Origin: Asterochloris sp. CNOR1
Taxonomy: Eukaryota > Chlorophyta > Trebouxiophyceae > Trebouxiales > Trebouxiaceae
NCBI GenBank assembly: GCA_963969365.1
Contig: OZ017748.1
Span: forward strand, 496,001 to 560,000
Direction: 5' to 3'
Length of the DNA: 64,000 bases
Both the position numbers and the translations under genes were made by a program. The notes beneath the pieces were generated by a model that saw only the letters and a list, made by a program, of their open reading frames with translations, made no database searches and was not told where the DNA came from. Positions 35,823 to 46,500 of this stretch are shown here, piece after piece. The first letter of the stretch is position 1. The number at the start of each line of letters is the position of its first letter.

Positions 35823-38800
35823 TCAGCCGGATGCCCGCTTCACTTTGGAAGGCCCCAACCTGTCCATTACACTCCCACGCGCTGTTTTGCCTGCACTCCC
35901 CTGCCCTGCCAGCCCAAACCTTGACAACACGCGCTCAGTGACACTGGCAAGCGGCTCAACTTCAGAGTCTGCATCGTCGTGCACGGCCCCCTCAGTCTGA
36001 GCAGCAGAGTCTTCAGCAGCACCCTCTGGCGACTGGTGCTTGTGCCGGCGTTTCTCCTTGTGCTCCTTGGATCTGTGCTTGTGATGCCTCCGATGATGCT
36101 TCTTGTGAGCCTTTCTGTCCCCAGCTGACTTCTTTGCAGGACTCGCAGCTGCAGCCTCCTGGTGCCTCAGCTCGCCAGAGGGCAGCTCATCCATGGCAGC
36201 CGTCTGCTCCTGAGCGCCATCTGCCTGCTGAGCGTCCCCATTTGTCTTGGCCCCAATGGTAGCACCGCCTGGCTCAGCCTTCACCCCCTTGGAAGCATAG
36301 GGCGCAGCTATGCCTTCCAGGGGCACCACAAACCGCCTGGGCAGCGTGCCAGCCTGCACATGCTGCTCCTATGCACACAGAACCACTCTGTCAATCAGTG
36401 CATCTGTCACCTGCAGGCACTCCAGAAGGTGCCGCAGGCTATTTCCTGCGGCTGTTTCCAGCGGCAAGCTTGTTGTCAGTGTCATCTGGGTTGTGTAAGC
36501 TGTTTTGCACTTCCAGCACATGGGCACAGGAGACCAGGACATGTAAGATATGGTCAGCAAGTCACATCAAAAGCAACCCCAAAATAGGCATGTAGAGCAG
36601 CCACCTGCTGCTGCTGGGATTGTCCTGCTGCTGGAAGCGCATGGACCAAAGCTCACCTCCACCTTGACTCTCTTGACGGCAGCATTGTCCTCCTCTGATT
36701 TCCTCTTGCTGGCTGAGCTTGGAAGGGCTCCCCTGCACCACACAGGACATTTGGCAAGGCGGGTGGGGGGCCAGGCAGAGGCAGTGCAAGTGGAACATGC
36801 TCAGGCCCAGAATATGCACAATATCAAGGTTTCATTCGCCACTGTATCTCTGCTGCCAGCATCTAAGGCTGCATACTGCTTGGTGGTGATCGCAGTCTGT
36901 CTGGCTGCACAGAGCGTTGGCGCAGCGATGCTGATGACATCAACAGTGTGACCACTGCCATGACAGACACAACACGAGGAGCAGCCTTGAGGCCACCCTT
37001 TGCAATCTTTTGACAGATTGTTGAGATTATTGAGTGTTGTGTACATGGATTGAAAACTGTGAGACGGGGACTGGTAGCTTTGGTAATGAAAAGACAAGCA
37101 GCAAAGGCCGGAGACCTGTGATGGGTGTTCAGGTGCAAGGAGGGGAGGGGCTGAGCCTGGCCTGATGATGCTATTAACGCCATCAAACCAGATTTTGAGA
37201 TCACAAAGGGCGCCAACCTGCTGCCAATGCCCTCGCTGTCTACATCAGCTCTTGGCTCAGAGCCAGGAGCATGTACAGCACCATTAGGATGGGCTGCATT
37301 CACAATGGCCACTTGCTGTGTGGCCATGCTGGCTGGGCCGGCAGCGTCAGTGTCAACAACTCTTGAGGGCCCAAGCACCACTGGCTCTCCAGCTGGCTGC
37401 CAGCGATCTGCTCCCACAGAGCCACTCTGCAGGAACGAGGACTGTGTAAGCTGTCAGCTGATCCTTGCAGGCCTTGGCGGGGCTGGTTTATACCATGAGT
37501 ACATCAGTGAGATCATGTTGACTGTAGCTTCGTTACTGGAACACAGGGTGCACACCGTTGCAGGCTGCCCAACAGCAGCCGGTGCGAGCGATGTCAACCA
37601 GGCGGGCTTGCCAGTGGGCAGTGGACCCCCGATTGAGCAGGACCAACCTCCATGGGTGTGGCTTCCCGAACTCCAGGTCTCTCCCTGTGGCGCCTGCTCC
37701 TGTGACGCCGAGAGTCACAACTGCGTGAGCGGGATGTCCCTGGGCCACGCCGCTCCCGCAGCCGGGAGCTGGGGTCTGGCGATTGTGAGCACCTGTTGCC
37801 ATGCCTGCAGCCAGGAAGCTTTGGACCAGGTGCGCGGTTTGCTATTGATGCAAGTGCTGATCAGCGGCAGGCAGGCTGTTGCTGGAGCTCATGCCGCAGC
37901 AACGTGCACTGCAGCCGAGCAGAGCTGCGCACAAAGAGCCCCTAAAGCACTTGGATAAGTGCTGGCGGCAGAGCAGTGAGTACAGCATCCTCTGGTGTGC
38001 CCTACTGCAAAGACCTATGCCAATGCCTGACCCAGAAGCACACTCAAAGTGTCAAGGTGCCACGCAGCCCTCTTCAGGACTGCAAGGGGCACAGCCCATG
38101 CCCAGCACACTCAACATTGATGATGCGTCTGGCAGATTCCCAGGCCAGCCAGCTCGAGCCAACCCTGATCCTGCGCTTGTGGGGCTGTACGATGTTCCTG
38201 GCCACCCAGCGCACACAGCGACACATGGCAAGAGCGGCTGCCAGCCCACCTCTGGTGGCCCCTGCTCCTGTGCCTGTGCCGCTCCTGGCTGCGCCGCCCC
38301 CGGCTGCTGGGCTCGCGCTCCAGGCTGTCCTGGCGGACTTCCCTGCCCCTGCTGGGCTGCCTGCTGCTGGGCCGGCGCCCAGCAGGGCTGCGGCTGGGCG
38401 CCGCCCGGCCCCCGGAGGATGCAGCGGCTGCTGCAGGGGAGCGCGCCGCGCCTGCTGAGGCTAAACGGTCTATGGGCTGGTAGTTGTACTTGGCTCGCGT
38501 TGCATCCTGCAGAGCCTCGAACTCCTGCTGGCTCAAGGGCAGCTCGCGGTCAAAGGCCTTGAAGGTTACCTGCAGGAAGCCAGATGGCAGCGGGTGTGGC
38601 TGTGGCCACCTACTGACACGGGGTGTGGCTGTGGCCACCTACTGACATGGCGTGTGGCTGTGGCCGCCTACTTACGTGGGGACATCAAGGGTGTGTAGCG
38701 ACAAGCTGCAGTCAGCTGCAGTCAGTCTGGTGCATGCTGGGGGCTGCCCAGGCAGCCTGAGACAGGTCTTGGGGCAGCGAGTAATGCCTGCTAGCAATTC

Positions 38801-40511
38801 GTGTGCCTGTCCATGTTGCAGAAAGCAGTGGCGGCTGCTTCCTGTGTTGCCCCGCAACACTGCAGAGTGCTCAGGCACTGAGAGTGCCAGCTGCTGTCAC
38901 CAGTGTGGAGGCACTGCACGACACACACCAGTCGTTGCTGGCTTACCTCCCGAGGCCCTCGTGGCAGCAGGTGCACAGGGAACGAGTCTGGTTCCCCACT
39001 GGGAGAGCGAGAGTTGCTGCTCCGTGGGGCAAATGGCAACGCAGAGCGGCCAGGGGCCGGCTGCGGGCTGCTGGGGCGAGTCCTGGCCGGCGCCTGCAGG
39101 CTGAAGTCTGATGCGCCGAACAAGTCATCCCCTGCCAGTGTGGGCTCTCCTGCAAGAGCTGGGGGCAGCCCGCTGGGCAGCAAAGCAGCCCCACCCTGCA
39201 GCGGCCCTGCGCTGGCTGCTGGCGCTGCAGCGGGCGCCGTTGCAGAAGTGTGGGGCTTGTTGTCCAGCATGAGCAGGCCATTTGCCAGAGGGTTTGTGTG
39301 GGGCTTTGCCCTGGCTGGCGCGCCCCCTGCCACCTCCGCACCACCACCTATCGGCAGAGCGACTGCCGCCTGCTGCTGCGGCTGCTGGAGGCCCTGGGCA
39401 GGGCCAGGGTCAGCTGCAGCTGAGGCCTGGCTGGCTGCCGCGGGAAGCCCCTGCAGCTCCCGAATGAAGGTGTCCTCATTGGGCCGCAGGGAGCCAAAGG
39501 TGCCGTCAGGCAGCTGCATGGCGCCATCTTGGCTGGCCCCCAGCATGCTGATGGGCAGCCCCAGAGGGCGCCGCACGCGCTTCAGGCCGGACACATCGGC
39601 CGTGCAGTCCTCCTTCCAGTGGCCAGTCTGCCCACAGCGATTGCAGACATAGTCAGCAGGCGGGGCGGCCTGCTGCATGCGCCCCCGCCCGCGACCAAAA
39701 CCGCGCCCCCGCCCCCTGTTTGCCATCACCTGCACAGAGGCAGCACCAGAGCCAACGTCAGTACATACGCAGCCAGCACTGTAGCCGCTGGCGCACTGCC
39801 GTGGTGCCATGTTGGGTCTGATGCCTGCTCAGCACCATTGTGTTGTCATGCATTGGCACAATCCTTTGCTGAGCCCTTGGCATCTGCAGCATAGGGCACA
39901 GCTGCCCTGGAGGCAGGCAATCCCTGGTGCCTGACCAGCACACTCATGTGGCATCACATCGCACGCAAGTAATCAGCACGTTGCCGCTCATGGTGTTGTG
40001 GGAAGTGGGAAGCATCCAAGCCTTCAAAGCCAGCACAGATGGGCCGAAGTGGTTGCCCCGAAGCCTGTGGGTGACGGCATGCGCCTACCTGCTGGGCCCA
40101 GTTCGAAGCCGTCTGGTTGATGGCTGCCTGCTCCAGCGCATCCTGCTCCTCTCTGGTCAGGGGCTCCTGCGAGTCCTTGGCATACATGTCTGACCCAAAC
40201 TCATCAGCTGGCGCAGCCAAGACAGGGGCTGCTGCTGCTGGGCCCCCAGCTCCACCAGCATTGCGGCCTGCTGGTCTTTGGCCGGGCACCCTACGCACTT
40301 GTACGCTAGTGTTGCGTGGCAGCAGCTCATTGTCGTCCGTGAGATCCTTGCCGCCCCGGCTGATGACCAGCTCGTACGCTGCTGCCTCCCCCAGCCCTTT
40401 ACGCTTGGCAATGAGCTCCTTGAGCTCCCAGACTGACACAAAGGCGCCATCAAATGTAACGCTGTCAGGACTGATGGCGCTGCGAAACTTAAAGGACACG
40501 CGCCCGGCCAT
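35823..40511 (-). CDS. DWNN-domain, zinc-knuckle protein of the RBBP6/Mpe1/PQT3 family
   Basis: Family members are mRNA 3'-end processing factors and ubiquitin ligases. Exon 1 (40511-40089, 141 codons) begins at the canonical family start MAGRVSFKFRSAISPDSVTF and encodes the ubiquitin-like DWNN domain, with LTDDNELLPRNTSVQVRRVP. Exon 2 (39729-38947) has an RG-rich segment (NRGRGRGFGRGRGR), the CCHC knuckle CNRCGQTGHWKEDC, then LKRVRRPLGLPISML and LRPNEDTFIRELQGLP, all standard for the family. Exon 3 starts at 38569. Later exons hold an RS-rich stretch (37790-37620; SRSRSCDSRRHRSRRHRERP), a nuclear-localisation-like KRKSEEDNAAVKRVKVE (about 36720-36659) and a Lys/His/Arg-rich tail (KKHHRRHHKHRSKEHKEKRR) before the stop. 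I find no RING/U-box Cys cluster where the family normally has one. Borders of the middle exons are approximate. Confidence 0.88.
38592..38678. repeat. Three 29-bp tandem repeats beside a splice acceptor
   Basis: Three units (38592-38620, 38621-38649, 38650-38678) of g(g/c)gtgtggctgtggcc(a/g)cct. They lie 23 bases upstream, in minus-strand sense, of the acceptor of exon 3 (exon start 38569) of the DWNN gene, over the region where the branch point and pyrimidine tract should be. Confidence 0.9.
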
Positions 40512-40587
40512 CAGACGGAAAAAGCCACTTGGAAAGAAGCAGGAGTGAGCAAGCTTAAGCCTATACGACACTGAGCTTTGATGCTGC
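40512..40587. promoter_or_regulatory. 76-bp head-to-head spacer between DWNN gene and CPSF_A-family gene
   Basis: The start codons of the minus-strand DWNN gene (40511) and the plus-strand CPSF_A-family gene (40588) are separated by only 76 bp. A shared bidirectional promoter, with very short or overlapping 5' UTRs, is the simplest reading unless non-coding first exons lie inside the neighbouring gene. An out-of-frame ATG at 40581 precedes the chosen plus-strand start. Confidence 0.55.
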
Positions 40588-43500
40588 ATGGGAGACTTGA
40601 CACCAGGTCCCCTCGCAGTGTGCAGGCTGCACAGCTGCTCTGGCATCCTGCAGGCTTGCCAGATCAATGGGAATGCCTGGGTGCTGTGCACAACCAGCAG
40701 CCTGCAGCTGTGGGTGCTGAACGAGCTGCACCAGCTACATCTCAGCTGCAGGGAGGACCTGCATGGACACGTGCTGCAGATCTGGCCATTCCCAGATGAG
40801 AGCATTGCAGTCCTGGCCAGCTCCGCTGGCACAGTTGACTTGCACGTGTTCAGGGTCACAGACTGCTTCCACCTGCAGCCTTCCTCCTGCCCCATGCCCC
40901 TGGTGGGCAATACCATAGAGCAGTCAATGGCCATTGATGTGCATCCCTGGCAGGACACGGACAACCACCCAGGCTGCATCCTGTCGGCTCATGCGACGCT
41001 CAGTGGTCTCTTGGTTTCCAAGCTCCAGAGGGAGCGATGCGGCCCGCAGCACCATGGTGGTAGCTTGGTTCAAAGGTTTAAAGCACGTGAGTCACGGAAG
41101 CATGCAATGTCTTCACTGAAAGCTTAGCTCAGCCAGCTGTCATGTTTGTGCATGCAAACCACCTGCTTGTGCATGGTTGTCTTGGTCACAGCAGGCTGTG
41201 CACTGCTCACGGACAAGAAGCAGAGAATTGATGCCTGACAATGCACCCTTGATCACGCATACATTTGCCGCTTTCTGCAATGTTGAGAGACACCTGTGCC
41301 AGGCCTGAGGGGTTAGCTTCGCAGCGTCACACACAGATCCTTGACTTTGCAGCGGCAGTTGTGCAGGCCCGGCATCAGCAGCAGCTTCACCCTTTCATGC
41401 AATTGCGCTGCAGGGCAGCAGTCATCAGAGGGCAGCCCCGGCCACAGGTGGAGCTGCACCGTGCTAGTGAGGATGCCTCAGGACAAGCAGTCAGAAGCTT
41501 TGAAGCTGCGAACCTGGGCTGCTTTGGTGGTGGAGACAGGTGGGAGCTGTGCGGCACTGTTTGTGGGCCTGCGACAGGCACAGGAGCAGCAAGCGTCAAC
41601 AAGCTGCGCTGGCCTGCTGGACCCCTCTCTGGAAGCAACACTGTGGTACAAGTCGTCAGGCCACGAAAACCTGAGCAAGCTCTGTGGGCGTGCTTGCGCA
41701 TGCTGAGATCCTCCAAAGTGTCACACTCGCTGTCTGTGCCGCATGTGTCTCGACGGTGTCTCTGGCTTGCCTGCAGGCCTGACGTGGCAGCAGACGCACG
41801 TCCAGACCTTCACCTATAGCGCCAATCAAGGAGCTCTGATCGAGGGCCCCTGGGAGCTGCAGTGAGGGTTGCAGTCAGCCAGTGGCTTCCCAACTGTCAG
41901 CCATCTGCCCAGCCACATATGGTCAATTGCTGCACATCAGAGGATCTCTCCAGCAGGCATCTGGCGCATGGCCATGCCTTCCTGAGGCCTCCGTGCACCT
42001 GCAGGAATGTCGACCCCAGCACCAGCCAGCTGGCTGCTGCCTCCTGCGGCCACCCCAGCAAGCCCGGCCTGCTTATTGCAAGCAGCAGGCAGCTGCTCTT
42101 CAAGGTAAGCAGGGCAACACCTCCTGCTCCTGCGCTTGAGCACAAAGGCAGTGCACCACCTGAGGATGCCTTCACCTCCCTCAGAGTCTGGCTGCTGTGC
42201 AGGCAAGCTCTGCCTCTTCAAGCAGTGGTTCCTGTCAGGTGTTGCTGGAGTACAGCCTGTCAGGACGGCCCACGGGACTGCAAGAGTTGAGTGGAGGCCT
42301 CTGGGCTCTGGCCACGGGCATGGCAGAGCTGTTGCTGCTGGATGTGGTGGCTGGGCAGACAGTGGGCCTGCTGCAGAGCCGTGTGCCTCTTACAGTGGCA
42401 ACCTCGCTGTGCTGGATGTCTGCCGAAGGTGGGCTGGCACCTCCCTTGCTTGTGGCAGCTGTCCTGTTGTTAGCGCGCCAATTTTTGGCAGCCACACGAG
42501 TGCCTGACTTTTGTTACCTGGACAATCTGGAGCTGCGCACCTGGATTGCCTTTGTGGTGGGCATGGGTGGGAGTGTGTTGGCTAGGCACAGGAGCAGCAG
42601 GTGTCAACAAACTGCACAGGCCTGCTGGCACCAGTCTGGAAGTCATAAGTGGTGCAACCTTCGAGAGGCGGCTTTGTGGGTGCTGTTTGCCTTGGAAGCA
42701 TCCAGGTGTGCCACAGCGCCGCCTGCAGTGCAGTGCACACTAAGTGGGTTGCTGTTGTAATGCCTTGCAAGCTCAGGCGTTGGCAGCAGTACGGCACCTG
42801 CAGAGCCACCCCACTGCTGAATGTGCCACACAGCAACAGCTCAAGGTCACTGCTGCAGGCAGCACAAGCGGCACGCTGCTGCTGGCCAGCACAGCAGGCC
42901 GCTCCCAGTTCCTCAGCCTGAGCCTGCCAGAGAGGACCAGCAAATCGTCCACCAAGCCAGCAAACTTGAAGGTGGAGGTGGTATCTACCATCCCAAACCT
43001 TGGCGCCATCCATGACGCTGTCATGCTTGAGGGTCAGCTTGGGCACCAGTCAGTCCAGAGGGGCAGCTTGCCAAGATTGTAAAACTGCCTGCCACTTGGG
43101 TGCAATGGCAGATGGCCAGAAAGCTTGGGGCTTGTGGCCACTTTTGTGACAGCTTACTTTGCATGGCACTGACATGTAACAATGAAGCTGCTACAGAAAC
43201 TGCATGGACAAGGGAGGGAGGGTTCTGCTTGAGGGTGCAGGTGCTTGCCGCTATTGGTGGGCAGGGGCCACACGCAGCTGACCTAAGTAAGTAAACATGA
43301 TTGAAGCTGTAGTGCCTCTGCTGCAGATGGGGGAGAAGGGAGGCTGCTGGTTTGCTGCAGCAATGCGCCGCGCGGGCAGGTCTGCCTGGCTCGGTGGGCG
43401 CTGCTGCTGGAGGCCACCATCCCTGATGGGCCACAGATCGAGGTCAGTGAAGCCTGGTTGCCACAAGATAGCGCAGCAGCCATGCATTTGGCAACTCAGC

Positions 43501-46500
43501 AACCAGCAGCTGCATGGACGCAGTGGTGGCCGCGTGGGTCCGATCAATATGTGCCAGTTTGACAAGTGGAGGCCGGTACCGTTGTTATGACATGAGGCCT
43601 AAGCCTTGCTCTGCCCTGGCAGGGGGACCCCACCATCATCCCAATCAAGGCATCCCCGGAGGACGACAACCACGCCTGGCTGGCCTTCAGCTTCCCCACT
43701 CTCCAGACCACATCAGTGATGAGCATCGCTGGCACTCACTTCCATGAGGCCGTCCTTCCTGGCATCGAGCTGCAGGCAGCCAGCCTGTTGCTCACCAGCA
43801 TGCCTGGTGGCTGGCTGGTGCAGGTCACTACACAGGTCAGCCCAGTCGTGGTTACCAAGGGCTGGTTGATGCAGCTATGTACCCACACCAGCTTTGGCAC
43901 ATGCAACAGCTGTCAACCTGTGAGTGATGTTGGTGGCTGCGCAGGTCAGCTGTTATCTGCAGTAAGGTGGCCATCAGCCTCAGCTGAAGCAGCACTTGGC
44001 GTCCTTCAGGCGGTGCAGGCGGCTGCTCTGGCCAGTCGCTGCCAGACTTGCCTTGTCTCCAGGGCTGCTGGACATGCAGCTTCAAGCCTGACAGGGTCTG
44101 AGAGCGAACAGAGGCAAAATTCCCTGATACCACCCCTGCTGCTGCAGGGTATAAATGTGTGCCAGGCTGGGGCCTCTGATGAGCTGCACTCCAGGTGGCA
44201 GCCACCCACAAGCAGCACGATCAGCATGGCTGCAGCGCTGGGCAGCTATCTGGCGGTCTGCTCAGGCAGCACAGTCCAACTGCTGGACCTGAACCCTCAA
44301 TTTGGGCAGGTCAACATTGTCCAGGTCTTTGACTTTCTCCAGCAGGTGTCAGCAGTCAGCCTCTTTCAAGCGGGCAAGGGGACGAAAGAGGTGAGCTTGT
44401 CTGTGCAGCACAAGCTCGGCCTGCTGAAGCTCTGTGGGCAGTGTTCTGCTTTTCATGAAGATTTCAACTCATGACAACAACCCCACTACTCTTCATCATG
44501 GCCAAGACAGCAGCTCACAAAGAGGCAGCTGGATGCATGCTGCAGTGAAATAACATGCCATAGTCAGGTTGACTTACAGGTACCTGCATGCTTTCCCCTT
44601 GCCACCAGCTCAAAGATTGGCAGATGAAAGCACGCCCGAACAACTTGCTGCTGGGTGCCTGCAGGCAGGTGCAGCCTGGCTGGCTGTTGGGCAGTGGGTG
44701 TCCAACACTGTGGAGCTGCGCCAGCTGTCCGCACATGTGCGCTCTCAGACTCTGCACCTTGGGGACAGGCAGCCCCGAGCGCTGCTTGCAGCCTACTTAG
44801 CTGACGGGCAGCATCTCTTTATCGGCACGTCAGATGGCGCTGTCCTCTTCTGCAGCATGATATGCTCAGCAGGTGGGCAGCTGCAGCATCAACAAGTTAT
44901 TCAAGGTAGTGTGCTGTCTCATGCTGAAGTGAACATGCTGCGTATGTCAGCCAGACATGATACACTGTGTTGTGCTGGCGGTATAAAGAAACAGGTGGGC
45001 ATCTGCAGCATTGCTTGCCTCATGCTGAACTCTGCTTGCTGATGCATGTGGCAGGCTGTGCTGTGCAGTGGTTGTGCTCACTCCGTGGAGTGCATCTGCC
45101 ATCGCAGCAAGCTCTCTTGCAGGCTGACAGCAGCCTGTGCAAGCCTGCTACCTGTCCCTTGCAGGGCAACTGCGCTTTGGCTCTGCTGAGGTCATTGTGG
45201 CAGGCCGCGCCCCAGTCAGCCTCAGCTGGATTCCCAAACATGACAACCGCCCTGGCTATGTCTATGCGCAGTCGAGTCAGGCAATCATCATCAGGGAAGG
45301 CAAGGGTGAGCCTGTTTGTTATCACCAGCCAGGTGTAAGAGTCATTTGGGTCTCAATATGCCGCACACCTTCCAGTCCGTCAAGCCATGCAGTACTCAGG
45401 GGCTTCAGAAACCGAGAGCATTTCCTGTAGGTCGTACAGACTTAAAGGCTTCAAGCCCTACAGTACTTTGGTTTTCAAGGGTCTAGCTGTGCTGGATACA
45501 GCTTTCAAGAGGCCAATGCATGTGCATTGCACTAAAGCTGCCTGCACCGCCTTTCTCCTGCTGCGGTGCACGTGGGCTGTCGCGCATGCGACCCAAGGCT
45601 CAGCAGGGTGAGCACTGCAAGCATGCAATGCCTCAGGTGCCTGTCAGTCAGCATGTGTTGCGGGCCGCCCTCTTGACAGCACGAAGCATGCAGGCACTGG
45701 CGCACTGCCAGAGGCTGTACAGATGCTTTGTGCTGAGGGTCTCCCTGCATTGTCAGGTGCATTACTGCGGCACAGATGCAGGTGCAACCCCAGGGATGAC
45801 GACGTCCCAGCACATGGTGACGCAATTGTCAGCCAACATCACACAACTGTCTGGCACGCAGGCAACGGCGCACTTCTGGAGGCTGTGAGGGTGCATGGCG
45901 CAGAGGGCCTGCTGTCCATCGCGCCCGTGCAGACCCCCCAAATGGGCGCCGCCCTGGCCTGGATCTCTGCCAGGAGCCAGCTCACCTTTGGCAGCCTGCA
46001 GCTGGAGCCGGGGCTGCACTGGTATACCCTTGGTGAGCTGACATCTATCAGCCTGCGGCCGGGGCTGCATTGGTGCACGCTCAGTGAGCTGGCCTTCTGG
46101 GCTGCTTGAGCTATCAGCTGTCTCAGCTGGCAAGGTTCTTAGCTCAAGTTGATGTCCATCACAAAGCTTGGAGAGCCCTTTAGCCTCATGTGGCAGGTGT
46201 CGATGCTGCTGCATTGCCCCAACACGTACAGCAACTTGTTATGTCAAGGCCAAGCTCCACCTAGGGGCCCCAACAGCATTCTGTGCACAACAAGAGACTG
46301 GATACCTGGCAATCTTGCTGGCTGCTGCTGACGGTGACAGGGGTGGTGCCTGCAGGCCAGGAGGACACACCCTGGCGCGTTGCCCTGCACCAGTCCACCG
46401 GGCACGCCATCGTCCTGTCTGACAGCAGCAGTGGGACGTCCTGGCTGCGCGTCATCAGCACTTCCACGCTGCAGCAGGTTGGCCTGTGCAGGACGCTTTC

